Assembly (NCBI GenBank): GCA_902598825.1
Contig: CACKDD010000003.1
Location: forward strand, 1 to 64,000
DNA length: 64,000 bases
DNA from: an uncultured Pelagibacteraceae bacterium
GTDB taxonomy: Bacteria; Pseudomonadota; Alphaproteobacteria; Pelagibacterales; Pelagibacteraceae
Direction: 5' to 3'
This document shows, piece after piece, positions 24,151-38,898 of the stretch (positions within the stretch are counted from its first letter, which is position 1; each line of letters opens with the position of its first letter). Position numbers and translations under genes: made by a program. The notes beneath the pieces are model-generated. The model did no database searches. It was not told the DNA's origin and saw only the letters and a program-made list of their open reading frames with translations.

Positions 24151-26100
24151 TTTCCGATTCTATTACCTAATATTTTCAATCATCCTTTTACATATGAAAG
24201 TGATTTAAATCTAAAAGTAGGGGATTATGTAGTAGTACCTTTTGGAAAATCAAAAATCACAGGGGTCGTTTGGGATGAATTTGAAAAAAAAAATAATAAG
24301 AATTTTAAACTTAAGAGAGTTTTAAAAAAATTGAATGTAAATCCACTAAAAAAAACAACTATAAAATTTCTTAACTGGTTTGCAGAATACAATATAATTC
24401 CAAAAGGAATGGCTTTGAAGTTAGTTTTATTAAGCAGTAATGCTATAGAAAAGTTTCAAAAAGAGGTTTTCAAATCTTTCAATATCAATATAAGGGCAAG
24501 CGCAATCAAACTTTCTGAAGAACAAAAAACATCTTTAAAAAAAATGAATTCTTCTAATGAAAAATTCAGAGTTCATGTTCTTCAGGGCACAACAGGATCA
24601 GGCAAAACTATTGTTTATTTTTCTGCTTTAAAAGAAATTATAAAGAAAGATTTTCAGGGTTTAATACTGTTACCTGAAATAGGTTTAACAAGTCAATTTG
24701 AAAAAAAGTTTTTAGAATTTTTTGGAATTGCCCCAGCTGTCTGGCACTCTGGTATTTCAAAAAAAAAAAAGGAAATCATTTGGAGCGGTGTTGCGAATGG
24801 TGAAATTAAAGCTGTAATAGGAGCAAGATCATCACTATTTTTACCATTTAAGAAGTTAGGTTTAATTATTGTAGACGAAGAACATGACCAATCATATAAG
24901 CAAGACGAAGGTGTCACTTATAATGCTAGAGATATGGCAATTTCAAGAGCATCATTTGAAAATATTCCTATCAATTTAATAACTGCCGTTCCATCAATAG
25001 AAACATTCGAAAATGTAAAAAAAGGTAAGTATAGTATTTCTAGATTAGAAAAACGTTATCAAAACGCTTCTTTACCAAATTATGAAATAATTAATCTTAA
25101 TGAGACTAAATTAGAAAAACAGTCTTGGCTTTCAAAAAAAATAATAGAAAAAGTAAATTTTCACCTCGATAAAGATGATCAAGTATTATTTTTTTTAAAT
25201 CGAAGAGGATTTTCTCCATATGTACTTTGTAGTAAATGTTTTAATAGTTATTCATGCCCTAACTGTTCAATTAATTTAGTTTATCACAAAAATAAGAATA
25301 ATTTATTATGTCATTATTGTGGTTTTAGAACTTCACTGAAAAGAACTTGTACAAAAGATGGAGACTGTGAAATCATTTTTAGTGGCCCAGGAGTTGAAAG
25401 AATATCTGAAGAAGTAAAAAAAAAATTTCCAACAAAGAAAATAGAAATTTTTTCAAGTGATACTATGAATAAAAAAGACTCTATTATCAAGTTAGAAAAA
25501 ATAATTAACAATCAGGTTCAAATTTTAGTTGGTACACAATTAATTTCAAAAGGCTTTCACTTTCCAAATTTAAATTGTATTGTGGTAGTTGATATTGATC
25601 TTTCTTCACATGGACATGATTTAAGAGGTGCTGAAAAAAACTTACAACTATATCACCAGCTTTCTGGAAGAGCAGGAAGAGCAGGTAAGCCTGCAACAGT
25701 ATATTTTCAGACTTTAAACAATAATCATAAAATGATTCTAGATTTAACTAATAGTAATCCTAATATCTTTCTAGATAGAGAGCTAGATATTAGGAAAAAA
25801 AATAAGCTTCCACCATTTCAAAGGTTTATTGCATTGATCTTAACTGGGGAAAACGAGGTAAAATTAGAAAAAGAGGCTTACAAATTTAAAACTTTCATAG
25901 AAAATAAATTAACTGGAAAAATTCTAGGTCCAGTAAATGCTCCAATATTTAGATTAAAAAAAAGATATAGAATTAGGTTGTTAATTAGAGGAGAAAAAAC
26001 ATTAAAATTACAAAATTCCTTAGCAGCGGTAATTCCAAATTATAAATTTCAACCAGGAATAAAACTTTCAGTTGATGTTGATCCAATAAACTTCAATTAA
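24145..26100 (+). CDS. priA: Primosomal protein N' (PriA helicase)
   Basis: LQGTTGSGKTIVY; VDEEHDQSYKQDEGVTYNARDMA; zinc-binding CSKCFNSYSCPNC; GAEKNLQLYHQLSGRAGRAGK. Confidence 0.95.
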   Translation: MKFPILLPNIFNHPFTYESDLNLKVGDYVVVPFGKSKITGVVWDEFEKKNNKNFKLKRVLKKLNVNPLKKTTIKFLNWFAEYNIIPKGMALKLVLLSSNAIEKFQKEVFKSFNINIRASAIKLSEEQKTSLKKMNSSNEKFRVHVLQGTTGSGKTIVYFSALKEIIKKDFQGLILLPEIGLTSQFEKKFLEFFGIAPAVWHSGISKKKKEIIWSGVANGEIKAVIGARSSLFLPFKKLGLIIVDEEHDQSYKQDEGVTYNARDMAISRASFENIPINLITAVPSIETFENVKKGKYSISRLEKRYQNASLPNYEIINLNETKLEKQSWLSKKIIEKVNFHLDKDDQVLFFLNRRGFSPYVLCSKCFNSYSCPNCSINLVYHKNKNNLLCHYCGFRTSLKRTCTKDGDCEIIFSGPGVERISEEVKKKFPTKKIEIFSSDTMNKKDSIIKLEKIINNQVQILVGTQLISKGFHFPNLNCIVVVDIDLSSHGHDLRGAEKNLQLYHQLSGRAGRAGKPATVYFQTLNNNHKMILDLTNSNPNIFLDRELDIRKKNKLPPFQRFIALILTGENEVKLEKEAYKFKTFIENKLTGKILGPVNAPIFRLKKRYRIRLLIRGEKTLKLQNSLAAVIPNYKFQPGIKLSVDVDPINFN

Positions 26101-26157
26101 CCCTCTAAAAAGTTACTTTTTAATGAATGTGCTACTTGAAGACATAATGGTCATATG

Positions 26158-26183
26158 TTAATTAAAGCCTGATTTTTAATTAA
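26158..26183. repeat. 9-bp inverted repeat upstream of atpH
   Basis: TTAATTAAA-gcctgatt-TTTAATTAA in the 108-bp priA-atpH gap. Confidence 0.5.
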
Positions 26184-26208
26184 TCTTCAACAATACATAG
26201 GAATCAAA

Positions 26209-26766
26209 TTGAGCAAAAATACAGGATTTTCAATTACATCTGCTAATAGGTATTCCCTTGCACTTTTTGAACTTGCAGAGGAAAATAATTTATTAAGTCA
26301 AATAGAGGATCAATCTTTATCTATGCTTAATTTAATAAATCAAAGCAATGATTTTTATAGTTTAATTAAAGATCCAACTATTAACCAAAAGGATTTATCA
26401 AAAGTTATAAACATAATTGTAGAAAAAAATAAATTTGGTACATTATTTAAAAATTTTTTAAATTTTTTAATTCAAAAAAGACGCTTCTTTTTTATTGAGA
26501 GTATTCTTGAAAGTTTTATTGAGACTTGTTCAATAAAAAGAGGTGAACTCAAAGCAGAGTTAAAATCAGCAAAAAATTTATCAAGTGATGAAATAACAAA
26601 AATTACGGAGTTGTTAACTAAAAATTTTAGCTCAAAAATAAAATTAAACTACAAACATGATGAAAGTTTAATAGGAGGTTTAGTAGTGCAAGTTGGAAGT
26701 ACTATGGTTGACACCTCAATTAAGAATAAATTACAACAAATTGAAAACAGAATGATAGAGGCATAA
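26209..26766 (+). CDS. atpH: F1 ATP synthase delta subunit
   Basis: NRYSLALFELAEE; C-terminal ESLIGGLVVQVGSTMVDTSIKNKL; first gene of the F1 operon; TTG start. Confidence 0.94.
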   Translation: MSKNTGFSITSANRYSLALFELAEENNLLSQIEDQSLSMLNLINQSNDFYSLIKDPTINQKDLSKVINIIVEKNKFGTLFKNFLNFLIQKRRFFFIESILESFIETCSIKRGELKAELKSAKNLSSDEITKITELLTKNFSSKIKLNYKHDESLIGGLVVQVGSTMVDTSIKNKLQQIENRMIEA

Positions 26767-28302
26767 ATGGAAATAAATCCTTCAGAAGTTACAAAGATAT
26801 TAAAAGAACAAATAAAAAATTTTGGTGATAAAGCTGAAGTCACAGAAGTTGGACAGGTTTTGTCTGTAGGAGATGGTATTGCCAGAATTTATGGTCTAGA
26901 TAATGTACAGGCTGGAGAAATGGTAGAGTTTGCAGATGGATCAAAAGGAATGGCTCTTAATTTAGAAAGTGAAAATGTTGGTGTTGTAATTTTTGGTGAT
27001 GATAGAAATATAAAAGAAGGTGATGTAGTAAAAAGAACTGGTAGTATTGTTGATACTCCAGTTGGCAAAGAATTATTAGGAAGAGTAGTTGATGGCTTAG
27101 GTAATCCAATTGATGGTAAAGGACCATTAAGCAAAAATGTTAAAAAAACTAGAGTAGAAGTTAAAGCACCTGGAATTATTCCTCGACAATCAGTTAGTGA
27201 ACCAATGCAAACTGGATTGAAATCAATTGATAGTTTGGTACCAATTGGAAGGGGTCAAAGGGAATTAATTATCGGTGATAGACAAACTGGAAAAACGGCA
27301 GTTGCTGTAGACGCAATTATCAATCAAAAAAAAATAAATGAGTCTGGTGACGAAAAACAAAAATTATATTGTATATATGTCGCCGTTGGACAAAAAAGAT
27401 CAACAGTTAGACAAATTCAAAAAACACTAGAAGAAGCAGGTGCAATGGAGTACACAACCATTGTTGCTGCTACAGCATCTGACTCAGCACCATTACAATT
27501 TTTAGCACCATATACAGGATGTGCTATGGGTGAATACTTTAGAGATAATGGAATGCACGCATTGATTATCTATGATGATTTATCTAAGCAAGCAGTTGCA
27601 TATAGACAAATGTCTCTTCTATTAAGAAGACCTCCAGGGCGTGAAGCTTATCCAGGAGATGTGTTTTACTTACACAGTAGATTACTTGAAAGGGCTGCAA
27701 AATTAAGTGATGAACATGGTGGTGGATCATTAACAGCACTTCCAATTATTGAGACGCAGGGTGGTGATGTATCAGCATTTATTCCTACCAATGTAATTTC
27801 AATTACAGATGGCCAAATTTTCCTAGAAACTGAACTATTTAACCAAGGTATCAGGCCAGCAATTAACGTTGGTTTGTCAGTATCTAGAGTTGGATCATCG
27901 GCTCAGACAAAAGCAATGAAAAAAGTTTCTGGATCAATGAAATTAGAATTAGCTCAATATAGAGAGATGGCTGCATTTGCTCAATTTGGATCTGATTTAG
28001 ATGCCTCTACTCAACAACTTTTAAACAGAGGTTCTAAATTAACTGAACTCTTAAAACAAAAACAATATTCGCCACTGACTGTAGCAGAACAAGTGGTATC
28101 AGTTTTCTGTGGAGTTAAAGGTTATCTTGATGATATAGAATTAAAAGATGTTGCTGAATTTGAGAGCAAGATTATTGAGAGATGTAAATCAGAGAAACCC
28201 GAAATAATAGATGGAATTCAAAATTCAGGTAAACTTGAAGATGATAAAGAGAAAATGCTTATTGAAGTAATTACTCAATTGAAAGGAACCTTTAAATCTT
28301 AA
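26767..28302 (+). CDS. atpA: F1 ATP synthase alpha subunit
   Basis: [67 protein letters not shown]. Confidence 0.98.
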   Translation: MEINPSEVTKILKEQIKNFGDKAEVTEVGQVLSVGDGIARIYGLDNVQAGEMVEFADGSKGMALNLESENVGVVIFGDDRNIKEGDVVKRTGSIVDTPVGKELLGRVVDGLGNPIDGKGPLSKNVKKTRVEVKAPGIIPRQSVSEPMQTGLKSIDSLVPIGRGQRELIIGDRQTGKTAVAVDAIINQKKINESGDEKQKLYCIYVAVGQKRSTVRQIQKTLEEAGAMEYTTIVAATASDSAPLQFLAPYTGCAMGEYFRDNGMHALIIYDDLSKQAVAYRQMSLLLRRPPGREAYPGDVFYLHSRLLERAAKLSDEHGGGSLTALPIIETQGGDVSAFIPTNVISITDGQIFLETELFNQGIRPAINVGLSVSRVGSSAQTKAMKKVSGSMKLELAQYREMAAFAQFGSDLDASTQQLLNRGSKLTELLKQKQYSPLTVAEQVVSVFCGVKGYLDDIELKDVAEFESKIIERCKSEKPEIIDGIQNSGKLEDDKEKMLIEVITQLKGTFKS

Positions 28303-28308
28303 TACGAT

Positions 28309-30601
<2,293 letters not shown>

Positions 30602-30602
<1 letters not shown>

Positions 30603-30994
30603 TGAGTGAAGAATTTAAAGTTGAAATAGTTAATCCTGAAAAATCTTTTCTTTCAAAAGAAGATGTAACAGAAGTTGTAGTTCCAGCTTTTGAAGGTGAA
30701 ATGGGAATACTAAAAGATCACATTTCAATTATTTCTTTCTTAAAACCAGGAATAATTACAATCCATTCAAAATCTGGAGAAGGAAAGTTTTATGTTGAAG
30801 ATGGAATAGTTGAATTTAAAAATAATAATTTATCTATCTTAACTAGCTCAATCTTTAATTTGAATGAAGTAGAAAAAAGTAAACTACAAGATTTACTAAA
30901 ATTAGCAAAAGAAGAAGCTAGTAAATCAGAGGTAAATGATCAAACAAAATATTTAGTTGATCAAAAGATTGAAGTTTTAAAATCCCTTAATTAA
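30602..30994 (+). CDS. atpC: F1 ATP synthase epsilon subunit
   Basis: EVVVPAFEGEMGILKDH; 1-nt TAATG overlap with atpD. Confidence 0.95.
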
Positions 30995-31463
30995 TTATTT
31001 TTTTTATTTTTTCTTTAAGTTCTTTATAAACATGAAATTTAAAATCGACTACTACCTCGGTCAGTTTATCTAAATCTATCCACTTCCACTCTAAAAACTC
31101 AGGTTTGTTTGTTTTGATATTAATCTCTTCATCACTTCCTAAAAATCTCATTACAAACCATTTTTGTTTTTGTCCTTTATACTTACCTTTCCATATAATA
31201 CCCAGCAAATGATCTGGAAGTTCGTAAGTTATCATTCCATCAATTTCTTTAATGATTTCTACTTTTTTGATACTAGTCTCTTCCTCTAATTCTCTGTAGG
31301 CTGCAGTCAAAAAATCTTCTCCTTCATCTACACCACCTTGAGGCATTTGCCAAAAATTTTTTGGATTATCAATTCTTTTAGCAACAAATACTTTATTTTC
31401 TTTATTTAAGACAATTATCCCTACCCCACTTCTGAGTGGTAAATCTCTAAATTTTTCTTTCAT
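30987..31463 (-). CDS. rppH: Nudix hydrolase, RNA pyrophosphohydrolase RppH
   Basis: LPLRSGVGIIVLNKENKVFVAKR; FWQMPQGGVDEGEDFLTAAYRELEEETSI Nudix box. Confidence 0.93.
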   Translation of the reverse strand: MKEKFRDLPLRSGVGIIVLNKENKVFVAKRIDNPKNFWQMPQGGVDEGEDFLTAAYRELEEETSIKKVEIIKEIDGMITYELPDHLLGIIWKGKYKGQKQKWFVMRFLGSDEEINIKTNKPEFLEWKWIDLDKLTEVVVDFKFHVYKELKEKIKKIIN

Positions 31464-31464
31464 T

Positions 31465-32601
31465 TCAACCGTTAAGAAGTTTGATAGCGTAATCTAATTG
31501 ATTATCTGTTTCAGTTTTAATTCTAAAGTCTTCATTCTCTTCACCAATTTCTATATCAGGTGACACACCAACTTCAGAAATAGATTTCCCAGAGGGTAAG
31601 TAATATTTGGCAACCGTTAATCTTATTGCACCCTTATTTTTAAGAGGAATTATTGATTGAACAGAACCTTTTCCATAACTATTTTCCCCTAATAAAATTG
31701 CTCTTTTATGATCTTTTAAAGCACCAGCTACAATTTCTGAGGCTGAAGCTGAACCATAATTAATTAACACAATTAACTTTTTACCATTTGTTAGGTCACC
31801 TTTCTTAGCAAACCATTTTCTATTTTCAGAAACTTTTCTACTTTTTGTAGATACTATTTCCCCATTTTCTAAAAAAAAATCTGTAATTTTTATTGCTTGA
31901 GAAAGCAAACCACCAGGATTGTTTCTTAAATCTAAAATATATGATTTTACAGAGTCATTTTTTTCTAATTTTTTTATTTCTCTTTCGATTTGTTTACCAC
32001 TATTTTCATTAAATGACGTTAATCTAACATATCCAATATTTTTTTCTAAAAGATCTGCTTTGACAGATTTAATTTGAATTACTTCTCTTATTATATTGAA
32101 AATTAGAGCTTTCCTTTCTCCTCGTCTTCTTATAGTCAATTCTATTCCAGAACCAACTGGACCTCTCATCAAATCTACCGCTTCACTTAAAGATTTTCCT
32201 TGAACTTGTGTGTTGTTTATTTTGACAATGTAATCTCCTGCCTTAATACCTGCTTTGGATGCAGGAGTATCATCTATGGGGGAAATTACTTTAACAACTC
32301 CAGACTCCATACCCACTTCAATACCTAATCCTCCAAATTCACCACTAGTTTCAGTTTGCATTTCGTTAAAAATTTCTGGTGACATATAAGCAGAATAAGG
32401 ATCTAATGACTGAAGAAGACCATTTATTGCAGAATCCATACTTTCAGATTGATTTACCTCATCTACATATTCTTTATTTATTTTTTCAAGAACCTCTCCA
32501 AATAAATCAATTTTTTTATAAATATTATTTTCAGAAGAGTAAGTTTTGGAAACAAAAAATAAGAAAATTAATAATAATGTTGTTAAACTTTTTTTAATCA
32601 T
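31465..32601 (-). CDS. ctpA: C-terminal processing peptidase, S41 family
   Basis: Signal peptide; PDZ domain (GLGIEVGMESGVVKVISPIDDTPASKAGIKAGD); NYGSASASEIVAGALKDHKRAILLGENSYGKGSVQ. Confidence 0.94.
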   Translation of the reverse strand: MIKKSLTTLLLIFLFFVSKTYSSENNIYKKIDLFGEVLEKINKEYVDEVNQSESMDSAINGLLQSLDPYSAYMSPEIFNEMQTETSGEFGGLGIEVGMESGVVKVISPIDDTPASKAGIKAGDYIVKINNTQVQGKSLSEAVDLMRGPVGSGIELTIRRRGERKALIFNIIREVIQIKSVKADLLEKNIGYVRLTSFNENSGKQIEREIKKLEKNDSVKSYILDLRNNPGGLLSQAIKITDFFLENGEIVSTKSRKVSENRKWFAKKGDLTNGKKLIVLINYGSASASEIVAGALKDHKRAILLGENSYGKGSVQSIIPLKNKGAIRLTVAKYYLPSGKSISEVGVSPDIEIGEENEDFRIKTETDNQLDYAIKLLNG

Positions 32602-32948
32602 ATAATTAATTTCTCTTTAGGTATTAATTCAGACCACATTTTTTCAAGTTCATAAAATTTTCTTTTTTCTGGGTGAAATATATGAACAATTAAGTCAATA
32701 CCATCAACCAACTTCCATTCACTGCTATCTTTGCCTTCTATCCTAGAATCTTTTACTCCACTATTTTTTAATTTTTCTAAAACTTGCTCTGATAAAGATT
32801 GTATATGTCTAGACGATGTCCCACTGGCAATTATCATAAAATCAGCCATAGAACTTTTGTCTTTAAGATCAATGCTTACTATGTCTTGTGCTTTATTTAT
32901 ATCTAATGTGTTGATAACTACTTGTTTTAGATCAGAAATTTTATCCAT
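32598..32948 (-). CDS. rsfS: Ribosome silencing factor RsfS
   Basis: DIVSIDLKDKSSMADFMIIASGTSSRHIQSLSEQV; DLIVHIFHPEKRKFYELEKMW. Confidence 0.94.
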   Translation of the reverse strand: MDKISDLKQVVINTLDINKAQDIVSIDLKDKSSMADFMIIASGTSSRHIQSLSEQVLEKLKNSGVKDSRIEGKDSSEWKLVDGIDLIVHIFHPEKRKFYELEKMWSELIPKEKLII

Positions 32949-32965
32949 TAATTATTGCAAGATTA

Positions 32966-33487
32966 TCAAATTTTTCTCAATTGAGAAGAAGAAATATTGA
33001 CCTTATTAAATTCTATAAATTTCAAATTTTTCTTATTAAGCCTTCTGTATGTAGTTGAATTTAATGATTTTTTTTTATAGCCATGACGATCAAAGACAAT
33101 AATATTACATTTTTGTGAAATAGTTTTCCACTTATGCCATTTATGAAAACTTACTAAATTGTCTGCCCCCATCAAAAAATAAATCTCACTTTTTTTCTTT
33201 TTATAAAAGAAGTTAATCAAATTAATTGTTCTATTTGATTTGATAATATCTTCATAGAAACCCACTTTTATATATTTTTTATTTCCAATAATTTTTTTAC
33301 AATTCTTTATTCTTATATTTAAATTTGTATTACTTTTTCTTTTAAAAGGATTTTTTTTTGTAATTGCCCAAATTACCTCTTTTAACATAAATCTTTTTAC
33401 TGCTTCTTTAGATATTGATAAATGACCTTTATGAGCGGGATCAAAAGTTCCACCAAGAATACCAATTTTGTTTTTTTTTAAGCTCAA
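32966..33487 (-). CDS. nadD: Nicotinate-nucleotide adenylyltransferase
   Basis: ILGGTFDPAHKGHLSIS; FLMGADNLVSFHKWHKWKTI; ISSSQLR. Confidence 0.93.
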   Translation of the reverse strand: MSLKKNKIGILGGTFDPAHKGHLSISKEAVKRFMLKEVIWAITKKNPFKRKSNTNLNIRIKNCKKIIGNKKYIKVGFYEDIIKSNRTINLINFFYKKKKSEIYFLMGADNLVSFHKWHKWKTISQKCNIIVFDRHGYKKKSLNSTTYRRLNKKNLKFIEFNKVNISSSQLRKI

Positions 33488-33488
33488 A

Positions 33489-34738
33489 TTATTTCCTTAT
33501 TTTTCCTTTACTTGTTATTTGATATTTGTAGGAAACTAGTTGATTTAAGCCAACCGGTCCACGCGGCGGAAGAGTATTTGTTGAAATTCCAACTTCTCCA
33601 CCAAAACCAAATTCACCTCCATCTGCAAATTGAGTAGATGTATTATGCATTGCAATTGAACTTTTTGTTTCCTTTAAAAATTTCTTTGCAGATTTTTTAT
33701 TATCTGTGATGATAGAGTCAGTATGCATAGTTCCATATTTATTAATATGCGCTATTGCTTCATTTAAATTATTTACTGATTTTACTGAAACAACTGAAGA
33801 TAAATATTCTTTAGACCAATCTTTATAAGAAGCTTTTTTAACGTTGCCTTTATATGATTTCATTATCTTATTGTCTCCAATAATTTTACATCCACTCTCC
33901 TCTAAACTTTTTAAAATTGAATTACCAATTTTTTTTATAATTTGTTTATGTAATAATATCGTTTCTGTTGCACCACAAATTGCAGTATTTCTTAACTTTG
34001 CATTGTAAACAACATTTTGAGCTATTTTAGGATTTGCATCTTTATCTACATAAGAATGACAGATACCTTCTAAATGACCAATAGTTGGAACTGTTGATAA
34101 ATCTTGAACTTTTTTAACTAAACCTTTTCCTCCTCTTGGAATAATTACATCAATGAATCTGCTCATTTTAGTTAAAAGAAAATCGACTACAGTTCTTTTT
34201 TTGATGTCAATAAATTGAATAAAATTTTCGTCAACTTTATTTTTTTTTAAAGACTTTCTAAAGAGTTTTGAAAGTATGAGATTTGAATAAAATGCCTCTG
34301 ACCCACCTTTTAAAATTACTGGATTACCTGATTTAAAACATAAAGAAGCGACATCAGATGTAACATTTGGCCTGCTTTCATAAATTATTCCAATAACTCC
34401 TATTGGAATTGATACTTTAGAGATATTTAAACCATTTGGTCTTTTCCATTTTTCAAGGACAATATTTGTTGGATCTTTTAATTTTATTATTTTTTTGATT
34501 GAATTAATGATATCTGATATTTTTTTATCATCTAAAATCAGTCTTTTTATTAAATTATCTTTAATCTTTTTTTTTAACGCATTCTTAATATCTTTTTTAT
34601 TCTCATTCAAAATTAACTTTTTATTTTTTTCAATTAATAGGTAATAATCCTTTAAAATCTTGTCCTTTTTCTTAGAATTTATTTGATTAGAAAAAGCTTT
34701 TTTTGACTTTTTACCAATATTAATCAATAAATTTTTCA

Positions 34739-34739
<1 letters not shown>
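33489..34739 (-). CDS. proA: Glutamate-5-semialdehyde dehydrogenase (gamma-glutamyl phosphate reductase)
   Basis: IGVIGIIYESRPNVTSDVASLCFKSGNPVILKGGSEA; NTAICGATETILLHK; GEVGISTNTLPPRGPVGL. Confidence 0.96.
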
Positions 34740-36827
<2,088 letters not shown>

Positions 36828-36846
36828 CTAGTTTAAAGTTGTACTA

Positions 36847-37101
36847 TTAATTGGGTTTTACTGAAACAAAAGTTCTATCTGATTTAGTTTTTTTAAAAAC
36901 TACTTTACCTTTTATTACTGAAAAAATGGAGTGATCTTTGCCCATTCCTACATTTTCTCCAGGGAATATTTTGGTTCCTCTTTGTCTTACAATTATATTT
37001 CCAGGTATAACTGTTTCACCACCATATTTTTTTACACCTAATCTACGACCGGCACTATCTCGTCCGTTTCTAGAAGATCCACCTGCTTTTTTTGTTGCCA
37101 T
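36847..37101 (-). CDS. rpmA: 50S ribosomal protein L27
   Basis: [29 protein letters not shown]. Confidence 0.97.
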   Translation of the reverse strand: MATKKAGGSSRNGRDSAGRRLGVKKYGGETVIPGNIIVRQRGTKIFPGENVGMGKDHSIFSVIKGKVVFKKTKSDRTFVSVKPN

Positions 37102-37114
37102 AACTTATTCCTAA

Positions 37115-37513
37115 TTACTTACTTGTTTCCTTTTTAGCCCCTTCTTTTTTTGAAGGCTTAGAAATTTTTTCTGCTTCAGACAATACTTTTCCATCTTTTG
37201 AAAAAATCTTATTGATTCTTATCATAGAATATTCCTGTCTATGTCCATTTTTTCTTCTTGAGTTTTGTCTTCTTCTTTTCTTAAAAATTAAAACAGTTCT
37301 ATTTTTACTATTTTTAATCAAGTTGGCTTCAACTTTTGCCCCTTGAACAATTGGAGATCCAACTTCAATTATCTTACTATCTCCATAAGCTAAGATTTCA
37401 TTAAATTCTATTTTAGTATCAACTTTAGAATCTGGTAATTTTTCAATCTTAAGAATCTCCCCAGATTTTACCTTATACTGCTTACCACCTGTTTGTATTA
37501 CTGCGTATGACAT
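37115..37513 (-). CDS. rplU: 50S ribosomal protein L21
   Basis: MSYAVIQTGGKQYKVKSGEILKIEKL; KKRRRQNSRRKNGHRQEYSMIRI; upstream of rpmA. Confidence 0.96.
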   Translation of the reverse strand: MSYAVIQTGGKQYKVKSGEILKIEKLPDSKVDTKIEFNEILAYGDSKIIEVGSPIVQGAKVEANLIKNSKNRTVLIFKKRRRQNSRRKNGHRQEYSMIRINKIFSKDGKVLSEAEKISKPSKKEGAKKETSK

Positions 37514-37539
37514 AAAATAATGTTAAAATTTGTAACCGC

Positions 37540-37567
37540 AATATAGTCTCAGCAATATTTTAGTCAA
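37540..37567 (-). promoter_or_regulatory. Sigma70-like promoter for rplU-rpmA
   Basis: Reverse strand TTGACT (37562-37567), 16-bp spacer, TATATT (37540-37545). Confidence 0.7.
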
Positions 37568-37577
37568 GCTCTATAAC

Positions 37578-38297
37578 TTAAAAATTATCCTTTAAATCTC
37601 TTAATTTTGAAAAGCTTTCTAAATCTTTTGCTTTTAGGAATATATTACACTTAATTTCATCTTTTAAAATACTTGGAATAGTTGGCAAACCTTTTTTTAC
37701 CTTTTCTTTAATTTTAATAATTTTTTTTTTGAGATTTAAATTTTTTGGATCATAATAAATACAAAATTTTGAATTTTGTAAAGTATACTCGTGTCCACAG
37801 TAAATCTCTGTATCATCTGAAAGATTTTTTATTTTATTTAAAGAATTAAACATTTCCTCATATGTTCCTTCAAAAATTCTACCACAACCTAAAGAGAATA
37901 GTGTATCACCAGTGAAAATTTTTTTTTCTTTATAAAAATGATAAGCAATATGTCCTGAAGTATGTCCTGGAACATGAAAAATTTTTGCCTCAAAATTATC
38001 TGCTTTCCAGATTTGATTGTTTTCTACAAATTCGTCAATTCCTGGAATGCGATTTCTATCTTCTTTAAATCCAACAATTTTAGAATTATATTTTTTTTTG
38101 AGCTCTTCATTTCCACCAATATGATCATAATGATGGTGAGTATTTAAAATGTACTTTAATTGTATCTTTTTTTCTTCAACAAAATTAATAATTGGTTGTG
38201 CTTCACTTGGATCGATAACACATGCTATCTGTTTTTTTTCATCAAGAATAATATAACTGTAGTTATCTTGTAGACATTTGATTATTTCAACTTTCAT
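37578..38297 (-). CDS. gloB: Hydroxyacylglutathione hydrolase (glyoxalase II)
   Basis: Metallo-beta-lactamase THHHYDHIGG; VPGHTSGHIAYHF; FTGDTLFSLGCGRIFEG; YCGHEYTLQN. Confidence 0.93.
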   Translation of the reverse strand: MKVEIIKCLQDNYSYIILDEKKQIACVIDPSEAQPIINFVEEKKIQLKYILNTHHHYDHIGGNEELKKKYNSKIVGFKEDRNRIPGIDEFVENNQIWKADNFEAKIFHVPGHTSGHIAYHFYKEKKIFTGDTLFSLGCGRIFEGTYEEMFNSLNKIKNLSDDTEIYCGHEYTLQNSKFCIYYDPKNLNLKKKIIKIKEKVKKGLPTIPSILKDEIKCNIFLKAKDLESFSKLRDLKDNF

Positions 38298-38298
38298 A

Positions 38299-38895
38299 TT
38301 ATTTCTCTATTAAGAAAATACCAAGCTCAGCAAATAAATTTTTAAAAGATAAGTTAGAATTGTTTATATTTGAAACATTTTTATTCATTAGTGCAAGAGA
38401 TTTATAAATTTTGAAATTAACAATTTTAGAAAATTTTACAAAATCTTTTATTGTACACATGTGAATGTTTGGTGTGTTATACCAATCATTTGGTAATGTT
38501 TTTGTGACAGGCATAGTTCCTTTTCTCAATAAATTAAGTCTTACTCTCCAATGACCAAAATTAGGAATAGTTACAATTGCTTTTTTTCCAACCCTCAAAA
38601 GTTCTTTAATAACTATTTCCGGATTTACAAAAGCTTGTAAAGTTTGCCCTAATACAACATAATCAAAAGAATTTTCTGGAAATTGTTTTAAGTCAAATTC
38701 AGCATTACCTTCAAGTACAGTTAATCCTTTTGAAATACAAACTTGAACTTTCTTTTTTGAAATCTCAATACCTCTTATGTCTACATTTTTATTTTTTTTT
38801 AGAAACTCCATTAAAGTTCCATCGTCACATCCAACATCTAAGACTCTAGTATTTTCCTCCAATAAGTCTGCAATAATTTTAAACTCTAATTTCAT
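38299..38895 (-). CDS. metW: Methionine biosynthesis protein MetW
   Basis: EENTRVLDVGCDDGTLMEFL; VLGQTLQAF; VTIPNFGHWRVRLNLLRKGTMPVTKTLPNDWYNTPNIHMCTIKDF. Confidence 0.95.
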   Translation of the reverse strand: MKLEFKIIADLLEENTRVLDVGCDDGTLMEFLKKNKNVDIRGIEISKKKVQVCISKGLTVLEGNAEFDLKQFPENSFDYVVLGQTLQAFVNPEIVIKELLRVGKKAIVTIPNFGHWRVRLNLLRKGTMPVTKTLPNDWYNTPNIHMCTIKDFVKFSKIVNFKIYKSLALMNKNVSNINNSNLSFKNLFAELGIFLIEK

Positions 38896-38898
38896 AAT

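Noticed and set aside
24760-24780. Long A-runs (for example aaaaaaaaaa in priA) as programmed frameshift sites
   Set aside because: The reading frames run straight through without a break; homopolymers are expected at this base composition.
26649-27134. Small reverse ORFs over atpH/atpA
   Set aside because: Inside highly conserved ATP synthase genes on the opposite strand; no support.
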